Below, piece after piece: positions 16,578-25,388 of a stretch of DNA of 64,000 nt. Origin of the DNA: Nesterenkonia sandarakina (lineage in GTDB: Bacteria; Actinomycetota; Actinomycetes; Actinomycetales; Micrococcaceae); NCBI RefSeq assembly GCF_003003175.1, contig NZ_PVTY01000009.1, positions 1-64,000 of the forward strand, given 5' to 3'. The notes under the pieces are model-generated. The model was not told where the DNA came from, searched no databases, and worked only from the letters and a program-made list of their open reading frames with translations. Positions within the stretch are counted from its first letter, which is position 1. The number at the start of each line of letters is the position of its first letter. Position numbers and translations under genes: made by a program.

Positions 16578-17687
16578 ATGTCCCAGACCGTAAGTGCCGT
16601 CGTCGTCAAAGAGAAGAACGGTCCCGCCGTTCTCGAGCAGATCATCGTGCCGGACCCGATCGCTGGTGAGGTCGTGGTCGATGTCCTCACCTGCGGCGTG
16701 TGCCAGACCGATCAGCACTACCAGCAGGGTGAGGTGGGCGACAACTTCCCCTACCTGCTGGGCCACGAAGCCACCGGCCGGGTCTCGAAGATCGGTGAGG
16801 GTGTGACCAACGTGAAGGTCGGCGACACCGTGATCCTGAACTGGCGCGCAGTCTGCGGCGAATGCCGCGCCTGCCGCAGGGGTGAGCCGAAGTACTGCTT
16901 CGACACCCACAACGCCGAGCAGCAGATGACGCTGACCGACGGCACTCCGCTCGAGGCGGCCCTGGGCATCGGAGCCTTCGCCGAGAAGACCCTGGTCGCC
17001 GCAGGACAGTGCACCGTGATCGAGGATGTCCCCGCAGAGTCATACGCCGCCGTCGGCCTGCTCGGCTGCGGGATCATGGCCGGCATCGGTGCCGCGATCA
17101 ACACCGGTGAGGTCAAGCTCGGCGAGTCCGTCGCCGTGATCGGCGCCGGCGGGGTCGGCACCGCCGCGGTGCTGGGCGCGAAGCTGGCCGGAGCGACGAC
17201 GATCATCGCGGTGGACCTGGATGAGCGAAAGCTCGCCAAGGCCGCCGAGCTCGGCGCCACCCACACGATCAACTCCAGCGAGTCCGACGCGGTGGAGACC
17301 ATCCGCGAGCTGACCGGCGGCTTCGGCGCCGATCTGGTCATCGACGCCGTGGGCCGGCCGGAGACCTATAAGCAGGCGTTCTACGCCAGGGATCTCGCCG
17401 GACGCGTGGTGCTGGTCGGGGTGCCCGATCCCTCCCTCACCCTGGAGCTTCCGCTGGCCGATGTCTTCGGCCGCGGCGGCTCGCTGAAGTCCTCCTGGTA
17501 CGGCGACTGCCTGCCCTCCCGGGACTTCCCCATGCTGGTCAGCCACTATCGCAGCGGCAACCTCGACCTCGACGCCTTCGTCACCGAACGGGTGAGCCTC
17601 GACCAGGTCCAGGAAGCATTCGACACGATGAACCGCGGCGAGGTGCTGCGCTCGGTCGTCGAGCTGCAGTCCTCCCCGCAGAATTGA
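16578..17687 (+). CDS. mscR: S-(hydroxymethyl)mycothiol dehydrogenase (NAD, zinc)
   Basis: It oxidises the formaldehyde-mycothiol adduct to S-formylmycothiol with NAD. This is a zinc-dependent medium-chain dehydrogenase of 369 residues. Catalytic zinc ligands are in CGVCQTD (Cys39) and GHE (63-64); the structural zinc loop has Cys93, 96, 99 and 107. The NAD fold has [13 protein letters not shown] near 188. The sequence [16 protein letters not shown] and the block [15 protein letters not shown] match the mycothiol-dependent subgroup. TTTAGGAG precedes the ATG. The MBL hydrolase gene starts 8 bases downstream, so the two form one operon. Confidence 0.92.
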   Translation: MSQTVSAVVVKEKNGPAVLEQIIVPDPIAGEVVVDVLTCGVCQTDQHYQQGEVGDNFPYLLGHEATGRVSKIGEGVTNVKVGDTVILNWRAVCGECRACRRGEPKYCFDTHNAEQQMTLTDGTPLEAALGIGAFAEKTLVAAGQCTVIEDVPAESYAAVGLLGCGIMAGIGAAINTGEVKLGESVAVIGAGGVGTAAVLGAKLAGATTIIAVDLDERKLAKAAELGATHTINSSESDAVETIRELTGGFGADLVIDAVGRPETYKQAFYARDLAGRVVLVGVPDPSLTLELPLADVFGRGGSLKSSWYGDCLPSRDFPMLVSHYRSGNLDLDAFVTERVSLDQVQEAFDTMNRGEVLRSVVELQSSPQN

Positions 17688-17695
17688 GGAGCCCC

Positions 17696-18352
17696 ATGAG
17701 CACCAGCTTCGAGAATCTCGTCACCTCCGGAACGTTCTCGCTCGACGGCGGAACCTGGGATGTGGACAACAACGTCTGGATCATCGGTGACGAGCACGAG
17801 GTCATCATCATCGATCCGGCCCACGACGCCGACGCCGTGGCCAAGGCGGTCGGGGAACGTGCCGTGAGCGCGATCCTGCTGACCCACGGACATGACGACC
17901 ACATCAGTCAGGCCCTCGAGGTGCAGAAGCGCCTCGGCGGCCGGATCCACCTCAACCCTGAGGACCAGATGCTCTGGGACTCGGTCCATGAGGGCACCGT
18001 GCCGGATGTCCACATCGGCGACGGCGACGTGTTCACCGTGGGTGACGCCACCCTGGTGGCGATCCACACTCCGGGCCACTCCCCCGGGTCCACCTGCTTC
18101 TATTCCGAGGCACTGGCCAGCCCTGACGGGACCACGCGGCCGGTGCTGTTCTCCGGGGACACGCTGTTCTCCGGCGGCCCCGGGGCCACCGGGCGGTCCT
18201 ACTCCAGCTTCGAGACCATCATCGAGTCGATCCGGACTCGACTGTTCCAGGAGCTGCCCGCCGAGACCGTGGTCAACACCGGGCACGGCCCGTCGACCTC
18301 GATCGGGACCGAGTCGCCGCAGCTGCAGGAATGGATCGACCGCGGCGAGTGA
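17696..18352 (+). CDS. MBL-fold metallo-hydrolase, probable S-formylmycothiol (thioester) hydrolase partner
   Basis: This is a glyoxalase-II-like zinc hydrolase of 218 residues. The metal motif THGHDDH is at 63-69; further ligands are in TPGHSPGS, SGDTLFSGGPGATGR and NTGHGP. It follows mscR directly with GAGGAG before the ATG at 17696 (MSTSFENL), which is preferred to an upstream in-frame codon inside the mscR end. In actinobacteria such genes are repeatedly linked to mscR, which suggests that it cleaves the S-formylmycothiol produced by that enzyme; the substrate is inferred from context. Confidence 0.88.
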   Translation: MSTSFENLVTSGTFSLDGGTWDVDNNVWIIGDEHEVIIIDPAHDADAVAKAVGERAVSAILLTHGHDDHISQALEVQKRLGGRIHLNPEDQMLWDSVHEGTVPDVHIGDGDVFTVGDATLVAIHTPGHSPGSTCFYSEALASPDGTTRPVLFSGDTLFSGGPGATGRSYSSFETIIESIRTRLFQELPAETVVNTGHGPSTSIGTESPQLQEWIDRGE

Positions 18353-18368
18353 CCAGCTGATGAGGTGA

Positions 18369-19163
18369 TCAGCCGCGTGCAGCGACGGTGGAAGGGATCG
18401 GCGAGGGTTCGTCGATCCCTTCCACCGTCCGGCGGCGACGGTAGACCTCAAGCACGGCCGCTTCGATCTTCTCCACGGTGGTGTCCACGCCCAGGTCGGT
18501 GATCGAACCGGCGGTGAGCGGGTCCCAGGGGATTCCCAGCGCAGCGTAGGCCCGGGAGAGCACCCGGCGTATCGGTGCGCCGTCTTCGACGATGATCGAG
18601 GAGGAGAAGAGCCAGCCCGAGCTGATCACCCGCTGGGCGGTTCCGATGAGCTTGATCCGCAGATCAGGATCCGCTCGCGAGACTCCGTGGATCGAATGAT
18701 CCCCCGGGCAGTACTCCCCGGGGATGGGACCCAGACGGGCCGAGACGCCCGCGATCTCCAGCGCCTCGCGCAGCAGCTCGCCGAACTCGGTGAACCTGGC
18801 CTGGGAGTGCCGGATCGGATCCGGGTCCGGCTCGATGTGGTCGATGACCAGGGAGCCCCGATGATAGGCCGCCGCGCGGCCTCCGGCGCGGCGCACCAGC
18901 GGGGTGAAGCCTTCTTCCCGACAGACCGCAGCCGCGGCCGCGAAGCCCGGCAGCCGTTCATCCCGCTGTCCGAAGGCCACCGTGGGTTCCGGCCGGTAGA
19001 GCCGCAGCAGCGGGGCGACCCCAGCGTCGGCCGGGCGCTCAGCATCCCGGGAGCGTGCTGCGGCCCGAGTGCGGTTCAGCAGAGCCAGTGCCCGCTCGAG
19101 ATCAGCCTCGGCGCCGCGGCTCGTGTGCTGCCGATAGACCTGGAGCTGCTCCGGCATGGTCAT
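18369..19163 (-). CDS. Lipoate-protein ligase A / octanoyltransferase family protein
   Basis: The biotin/lipoate ligase fold is recognised from RRAGGRAAAYHRGSLVIDH (about 93-111), the acyl-binding block GEYCPGDHSIHG, and KLIGTAQRV, which holds the family lysine. Likely role: attaching lipoate or octanoate to E2 or GcvH domains. It is 264 residues long, without the C-terminal accessory domain of large LplA. The start may be the first or the second ATG (19163 or 19157). The gene converges on the MBL gene, and its last codons overlap a strong inverted repeat that may be the shared terminator. Confidence 0.8.
   Translation of the reverse strand: MTMPEQLQVYRQHTSRGAEADLERALALLNRTRAAARSRDAERPADAGVAPLLRLYRPEPTVAFGQRDERLPGFAAAAAVCREEGFTPLVRRAGGRAAAYHRGSLVIDHIEPDPDPIRHSQARFTEFGELLREALEIAGVSARLGPIPGEYCPGDHSIHGVSRADPDLRIKLIGTAQRVISSGWLFSSSIIVEDGAPIRRVLSRAYAALGIPWDPLTAGSITDLGVDTTVEKIEAAVLEVYRRRRTVEGIDEPSPIPSTVAARG
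18384..18429. terminator. 17-bp perfect inverted repeat inside the lplA-like 3' end
   Basis: Bases 18384-18400 pair perfectly with 18413-18429 around a 12-base loop. The repeat lies in the last 20 codons of the ligase gene and just after the convergent MBL gene, so it probably ends transcription of the MBL operon and may also act on the ligase mRNA. Confidence 0.5.
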
Positions 19164-19244
19164 GTCAGGTTCGTCATGGTGGGTGTCAGTCGCTTGGGGG
19201 TCGTGAACTGGGAGGACATGCCAGTTTACTCGACCGGACGAACC

Positions 19245-19568
19245 TCAGCCGGCGCCGACCTGCAGCTGGGTCATGAGCGAAAGGCTGTCGGCGTTGAGCC
19301 AGTACTCGACGATCAGATGATCTGCGACTCGCAGAAGGTCCGTGCCGTGGAACAGCACTGCCGTGCCCCCCGGGGCGGCGGCCCCAGGTACTCCTCCGCC
19401 GTAGTGTCCGGTGGCCGCCCAGCGCACCACGACCAGGTCGCCGTCGACGATGGGGCCCACCTCGATGCTGAAGTTGAGGTCCGACATGAGCGGACGCATC
19501 TGGGTGACGCGCTGCTTCATCCCCGCGAGGCTGAAGGCAGACCAGAGAGATTTCTGAGCCGGGTTCCG
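19245..19568 (-). pseudogene. SnoaL-like / ester cyclase fragment, N-terminus missing
   Basis: The reading frame opens after a stop at 19569-19571 and carries the C-terminal two thirds of a SnoaL/NTF2-like small enzyme: MKQRVTQMRPLM, then GPIVDGDLVVVRWAATGHY, LFHGTDLLRVAD and EYWLNADSLSLM. Family members are about 130-140 residues, and the N-terminal helix with its usual start is absent. The only in-frame ATG (19520) has no ribosome binding site. The break lies just before the divergent LuxR gene, which suggests that the gene was truncated when that gene arrived. Confidence 0.6.
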
Positions 19569-19641
19569 TCAGACCGGTCATAATGACTGTTGTAGGCACA
19601 GGGTTTGATGCGGGTCGTTCCTGAGAGGAAGGAGACGACCG

Positions 19642-22371
19642 TTGCTTCTAGGTCGGCACGCCGAGTGCCGTCGGGTCGAGCAGCTGCTGGGTGAGGCGAG
19701 AGCCGGGCGCAGCGGCGCGCTTGTGGTGCGCGGCGAGGCCGGCGTCGGCAAGACGGCCCTCTTGGAGCACCTGCACACCAGCGCCGAGGAGCTCGGCTTC
19801 CGCATCGATACCTCCACAGGCATCGAGGCGGAGACGCAGTTCGCGTACGCGGGTCTGCATCAGCTGTGTGCTCCCCTGCTCGACCAGATGCCCTCGCTGC
19901 CGGAGCCGCAGCAGCTGGCCCTCGGCGTCGCGCTCGGTCGCGAGGCCGGGTCCACGCCCGATAGATTCCTGGTCGGCCTGGCAGCTCTGGGGCTGTTCTC
20001 CGAGGCGGCCGAGAAGCACGGGCTGCTGTGTCTCGTCGATGACGCCCAGTGGCTCGATCCCGCGTCGGCCGAGGTGCTCGCCTTCGTCGCACGCCGGATC
20101 GGGGCCGAACGGGTGGCCATGGTGTTCGGCGTTCGCGACGACGAGCCCGGAGGCGCGGTCTTCGCCGGCCTGCCCGAACTGCCTCTGAGGAGACTCGGCG
20201 ACACGGATGCCCGTCTGCTGCTGGACTCGGTCGTCCCGGTTCCCCTCGACGACGAGGTCCGGGAACGGATCATCGCGGAGACTCGCGGACATCCGCTCGC
20301 CCTGGTCGAGCTTCCCTCCCACACCCCGCCGGCCCGACTTGCCGGCGGGTTCCAGCAGCCGGACCTCTCGGACGTCTCCAGTCGGGTGCAGACCGAGTAT
20401 CGAAATCGGTCGCAGGGGCTCCCTGAGGAGAGTCAGCGGCTGCTGCTGCTCGCCGCGGCCGATCCGACCGGGGATCCCACCCTGCTCCAGCGCGCCGCCG
20501 AGCATTCCGGGATCGGGGAAGGCTCGGCGTTTCCCGCCGAGTCGGCGGGGCTCTTCGAGATCGGTCCCCGGGTGCGCTTCCGGCATCCCCTCGTGCGATC
20601 GGCCGTCTATCGGGCGGCGGACCCGGCCGATCGTCGCCGCGCGCACGCGGCTCTGGCGGCTGTCACCGATCCGACCTCGGAGCCGGATCGTCGGGCTTGG
20701 CACGCGGCCCAGGCGACCTCCGGGGTCGACGAGCGCGTCGCCGGGGACCTCGAGCGATCAGCCACCCGCGCCAGGGCGCGTGGAGGCTATGCCGCCGCGG
20801 GAGCGTTCCTGCTGCGATCGACCCAGCTGACCCCGAATCCGGCCGTCCGGGCAGCACGCGCCCTGGAGGCGGCGCACGCCGTGCACGAGTCGGGTGCCTC
20901 CGACACCGCGCTGGATCTTCTCACGACGGCGGAAGCGGGCCCGCTCGATCCCGCTCAGCGCGCACGGCTTTCCCTGCTGCGCGCGCAGATCAGCTTCCAT
21001 CTGAGCCGGGATCAGACGGTTCCGGAGATGCTCCTGGGTGCCGCACGCGATGTGGCCGCCTTTGATCCGGACCTGGCTCACGAGTCACATCTCCACGCCC
21101 TCGATGCGGCTCTGGTCATCGGTGGTCCGACGTCGCGGATCGTCGCCGAGGCGGCCCTCGCGGATTCCTCCCTCACACTCGTCGGCCGACCGGTCGATCG
21201 GCTGCTGCGCGCACTGTCAGCCACGATGGTCCGGGGATTCGCCGAGGGTGTTCCTGTGCTCCGCGACGCACTGCGAGCGGTGTGCGATGCCGATCCCTCC
21301 GGTGCCCCGGCAGGGCAGTACCCCTCCTGGCTCTGGCTCGCGGCACGTGCTGCCGTCGGCATCCTGGACGATGACCTGGCCTATCGACTCGCGGAGGCGA
21401 ACGTCCGATCGGCGCGGGCGGAAGGAGCGCTGTCGGGACTCGCCAGCGCGCTCAACTTCCACGCCAACATCCTTGCGCTCGGCGGTGAGCTCACCCGCGC
21501 CGGTGAGATGGCAGGGCGGTCGATCGCCATCTCGGAATCCATCGGCGGCGTGCCGATGCGTCACGCCGAAACCATCGTCGCCGCCTGGCGTGGTGACGCT
21601 GACACCGTCGCGAGGCTCCAGGAGCTCACCGTGCGGGATCGCGGCAATCCTCCGGAAGGAGCGGAGGTCGCGCTGGCAGCCTACGCCAGCGCTGTGGTGT
21701 CCAACGCCCTGGGCGACTACGAGAAGGCGCAGCGAGCCGCCACTATGACCTGCGAGTGTGTCGCACTGTCACTGAGCAGCGTGGGCCTGGCGGAGCTGAT
21801 CGAGGCATCCACCCGCACCGGTGATCCGCCCAGCGCCGCCCGGGCCCTCGAGGAGCTGAGCACCCGTGCCGATGCCTGCGGGACGCCGTGGGCCCGGGGA
21901 CTTCAGGCGCGCTCGCGTGCATTGACGCTCTCCGGCCCCTCGGCCGAGGCACACTACCGCGCCGCGATCACGCATCTTGAAGACTCACGGCTGACCGGCG
22001 AGTCTGCGCGGGCCCACCTGGTCTACGGCGAATGGCTGCGGCGCCAGGGCCGCCGTCAGGAGGCCCGGAAGGAGCTGCGGATGGCGCACGATCTCCTCTC
22101 GCGCATCGGCGCGGACGCGTTCGCCGCGCGAGCGGCGAAGGAGCTCCGGGCGACCGGTGAGCACCCACGTCGTCGCACGACGCCATCGACCGGTGAGCTC
22201 ACCGCCCAGGAGCTGCAGGTTGCGCGGCAGGTGGCCACCGGAGCCACCTCCCGGGAAGTGGGTGCGCAGCTGTTCCTGAGCCCCCGCACGATCGAGGCGC
22301 ACCTGCGGAGCATCTACCGCAAGCTCGGGATCAGATCGCGTCGCGAGCTGAGGGAGTTTCCGCTGTCCTGA
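19642..22371 (+). CDS. LuxR-family transcriptional regulator with AAA ATPase domain (LAL type, 909 aa)
   Basis: It is a large ATP-binding regulator. The N-terminal AAA module begins LLGRHAECRRVEQLL and has Walker A GEAGVGKT at 31-38 and Walker B LCLVDDAQWLDP near 131. A long Ala/Arg-rich helical (TPR-like) middle follows, and a C-terminal LuxR helix-turn-helix (LTAQELQVARQVATGATSRE, then LSPRTIEAHLRSIYRKLGI). The start is a TTG at 19642 behind AGGAAGGAG. Such proteins usually activate nearby metabolic or peptide genes on sensing a ligand; the target is unknown. The next genes, on the opposite strand, are the membrane protein, MerR and peptide cassette. Confidence 0.9.
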   Translation: MLLGRHAECRRVEQLLGEARAGRSGALVVRGEAGVGKTALLEHLHTSAEELGFRIDTSTGIEAETQFAYAGLHQLCAPLLDQMPSLPEPQQLALGVALGREAGSTPDRFLVGLAALGLFSEAAEKHGLLCLVDDAQWLDPASAEVLAFVARRIGAERVAMVFGVRDDEPGGAVFAGLPELPLRRLGDTDARLLLDSVVPVPLDDEVRERIIAETRGHPLALVELPSHTPPARLAGGFQQPDLSDVSSRVQTEYRNRSQGLPEESQRLLLLAAADPTGDPTLLQRAAEHSGIGEGSAFPAESAGLFEIGPRVRFRHPLVRSAVYRAADPADRRRAHAALAAVTDPTSEPDRRAWHAAQATSGVDERVAGDLERSATRARARGGYAAAGAFLLRSTQLTPNPAVRAARALEAAHAVHESGASDTALDLLTTAEAGPLDPAQRARLSLLRAQISFHLSRDQTVPEMLLGAARDVAAFDPDLAHESHLHALDAALVIGGPTSRIVAEAALADSSLTLVGRPVDRLLRALSATMVRGFAEGVPVLRDALRAVCDADPSGAPAGQYPSWLWLAARAAVGILDDDLAYRLAEANVRSARAEGALSGLASALNFHANILALGGELTRAGEMAGRSIAISESIGGVPMRHAETIVAAWRGDADTVARLQELTVRDRGNPPEGAEVALAAYASAVVSNALGDYEKAQRAATMTCECVALSLSSVGLAELIEASTRTGDPPSAARALEELSTRADACGTPWARGLQARSRALTLSGPSAEAHYRAAITHLEDSRLTGESARAHLVYGEWLRRQGRRQEARKELRMAHDLLSRIGADAFAARAAKELRATGEHPRRRTTPSTGELTAQELQVARQVATGATSREVGAQLFLSPRTIEAHLRSIYRKLGIRSRRELREFPLS

Positions 22372-22393
22372 CGCCCCGGGGTGGGTGCCCCGG

Positions 22394-23017
22394 TCAACCG
22401 AGGGTCTGGTCCGCGCGCACGCGAGTGTCCCGCGATTCCTCCGCATAGCGACGGCGGGTGCCGCGCCGGGATCTGGGAGCTTCTTCACGTGGCCGCGGCA
22501 GCGCGATCGTCGAGTCGAATTCGCTGATCACCAGAGCGGCAGTGCTCGCGAAGCTGGCGGCGATGGCGATGACCAGTGAGGGGATGTACGCAGATGGCTC
22601 CGGCGGCCATCCGCCGATGAGCCACGGCAGGACGAAGGCGATGAGCACCGCGGCGGTCGTGATCCATTCGTTGAGGATCAGCGGCATCGATGAGCCGGCT
22701 CCGCCCCGAGTCAGGACCTGCCGCACTGTCCCGACCGTGGCGGCGAGCAGCATGGCGATCAGCGCGAGAAACGTCAGCGCACCCCAGATCGGCTCGGCGA
22801 AGACCAGCACCAGCGGCAGGAGCAGCGGAAGCGAGTAGGCGACGAAGACCCACCGCACGGCGACGCGCATATAGCGGTCGATCGGGATCGTGGTGCTCGT
22901 GGCCGACCGGTAGTGGGACAGGTCGAGATAGAAGAAGACCCCGACGATGAACGTGCCGAGCAGAGTCGCCGAGACCCCGGAGACGGCGAGCAGGAACTCC
23001 GCGACGTCAACCGGCAT
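22394..23017 (-). CDS. Multi-pass membrane protein (207 aa), function unknown
   Basis: The ATG at 23017 (MPVDVAEFLLAVSGVSATLL) is preferred to the longer frame because it starts at a hydrophobic helix 38 bases after the MerR stop. Five membrane helices can be read, including TLLGTFIVGVFFYLDL, VFVAYSLPLLLPLVLVF, LTFLALIAMLLAATVG, AVLIAFVLPWLIGGW and SLVIAIAASFASTAALVI, followed by an Arg-rich cytoplasmic tail. No known transporter motif is seen. It is the last gene of the small-peptide, merR, membrane-protein run and may be an immunity or export partner, an inference from gene order alone. Confidence 0.75.
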   Translation of the reverse strand: MPVDVAEFLLAVSGVSATLLGTFIVGVFFYLDLSHYRSATSTTIPIDRYMRVAVRWVFVAYSLPLLLPLVLVFAEPIWGALTFLALIAMLLAATVGTVRQVLTRGGAGSSMPLILNEWITTAAVLIAFVLPWLIGGWPPEPSAYIPSLVIAIAASFASTAALVISEFDSTIALPRPREEAPRSRRGTRRRYAEESRDTRVRADQTLG

Positions 23018-23055
23018 GGGTGGATTCCGCGGATCGCTGGGGGCCTTCGTCCAGA

Positions 23056-23841
23056 TCAGACATGAGTTCTCTCTGGAATGCTCAGGCGTTCGTCGTCCGC
23101 GGCATCGAACCGAGCCTCCACCCGTTCGCACGCGATCAGACTTGCACGGAAGAGCACGTCCAGCTGCGCCGGGTTGTAGAGATCGGCGATCGCCTCCGAG
23201 ATCGTCTGCCGGACGACGGATTCACTCCTCGACAGACGCTCGGACTGATTCAGCAGCCAGGGGTAGTCGGCGAGATTCTGCGCGAGGACCGGCGCGAGAA
23301 GCTGCACGAGACCTTCCCTGCTCGTCTCGTCGGCGTCCGGCGGGAGGCGGTCTATCTGCGCGCCGAGACGGTCGATCGCCTCGTCGACCTCCACCATGCG
23401 TCGCAGGTCAGCCATGGCCTGTGCGTCGTAGAGCTGGCCGGAGATGTGCAGGATCGATCGATCCGACTCCGACAGCCGAGATGCCACCGATTCGAACCCG
23501 GCCGGTGCATCGGCGGGAGCGTCCTCGCGCAGAATCGCGGCGAGGTCCGTCCGCGCCTGCTGGAGCCGCTCGATGCCGGCCATCAGCTCCGCGTCCAACT
23601 GGTGCAGAACCTCCTGGCCGTCCTCACGGCCGGCCTGCACAGCACCGATCCGCCCCAGCGGCAGACCGAGGCCGACGAGCCGCCGGATCTGGAGCAGCTG
23701 CACGAGGTGTCTCACCCCGTACTGCTTGTATCCGTTGGTTCTCCGCTCGGGTTCGTCGAGAAGCCCGAGGCGGTGATAGTGCCGGACCGTGTTCACGGTC
23801 GTCGACGCCATGTCCGCGATCTCGCTCGTGCTCCATGCCAC
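23056..23841 (-). CDS. MerR-family transcriptional regulator
   Basis: The N-terminal winged helix-turn-helix starts WSTSEIADMASTTVNTVRHY and continues HRLGLLDEPERRTNGYKQYG, the MerR signature. A dimerisation coiled coil follows (LLQIRRLVGLGLPLGRIGAVQ), then a helical ligand-binding region of about 150 residues of unknown specificity with no metal-binding Cys pair. The start is GTG at 23841 with AGGGAG upstream. It begins 14 bases after the small-peptide gene. MerR proteins normally act on their own promoter, so the palindrome at 24128-24140 is a candidate operator. Confidence 0.88.
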   Translation of the reverse strand: MAWSTSEIADMASTTVNTVRHYHRLGLLDEPERRTNGYKQYGVRHLVQLLQIRRLVGLGLPLGRIGAVQAGREDGQEVLHQLDAELMAGIERLQQARTDLAAILREDAPADAPAGFESVASRLSESDRSILHISGQLYDAQAMADLRRMVEVDEAIDRLGAQIDRLPPDADETSREGLVQLLAPVLAQNLADYPWLLNQSERLSRSESVVRQTISEAIADLYNPAQLDVLFRASLIACERVEARFDAADDERLSIPERTHV

Positions 23842-23855
23842 AGTGAGTCTCCCTC

Positions 23856-24044
23856 TCAGGTGTGTCGCGTCGTGACGCCCTCGACCTGGAGGCCGATGAT
23901 CAGGCAGCCAAGCGCGGCGGCCGCAGTGACGCCGTTCGCCGGGGAGTCATGATTCGCGCCCGAGGCACCGGGCGGCCTTCGTTCCGAACTCGCAGCGGAG
24001 GTCGAGACCGGGCGGATTCTCGTGATGTCCAGATACTCGCTCAT
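23856..24044 (-). CDS. Small peptide gene (62 aa) before merR
   Basis: An excellent ribosome binding site (GGAGGAG, 7 bases) sets the ATG at 24044. The peptide has a hydrophilic N-terminal half beginning MSEYLDITRIRPVSTSAASS and a hydrophobic C-terminal half NGVTAAAALGCLIIGLQVEG. That leader-plus-hydrophobic-core shape resembles a bacteriocin or RiPP precursor, or a short membrane peptide. A single Cys lies in the core. No modification enzyme is next to it. It is likely co-transcribed with merR and the membrane protein. No family is recognised. Confidence 0.6.
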   Translation of the reverse strand: MSEYLDITRIRPVSTSAASSERRPPGASGANHDSPANGVTAAAALGCLIIGLQVEGVTTRHT

Positions 24045-24127
24045 GCGTGGTCTCCTCCGGGGCAGACCGTTCTGCACGGTCGTGGGCGATGACCACAGGA
24101 TCGCATCGGCGAGATGAGTCTCGCGTC

Positions 24128-24140
24128 GGTGAAAGTCACC
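24128..24140. promoter_or_regulatory. Palindrome upstream of the peptide-merR operon
   Basis: GGTGA-AAG-TCACC is a perfect 5-bp inverted repeat about 85 bases before the peptide gene start. It is the kind of short dyad that a MerR or LuxR regulator could bind, but no regulator can be assigned from sequence alone. Confidence 0.3.
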
Positions 24141-24265
24141 TAACCGGCGGAACAGGAGTGGGGTGGGGATCGATTCCGGGGTCACCTGAAGGTCAGAGCC
24201 GGCGGGAAGCTGTTCTGGACCGCGAACGTGCCCCCGCCCGCCGGTCCCGTCGCAGTGAACACAGA

Positions 24266-24305
24266 AGAGGCCCGGATCCGCGATATTTCGCGGATCCGGG
24301 CCTCT
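24266..24305 (-). terminator. nrd operon terminator
   Basis: A perfect 18-bp inverted repeat (24266-24283 with 24288-24305) closes a TATT loop 34 bases beyond the nrdF stop. No T run follows, as is usual for high-GC actinobacteria. Confidence 0.85.
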
Positions 24306-24338
24306 GACCAGAAGTTCTCCGGACCTAGAGAGAAGCGC

Positions 24339-25364
<1,026 letters not shown>

Positions 25365-25388
25365 TCACAGCCCCGATGGGACCGAGGG

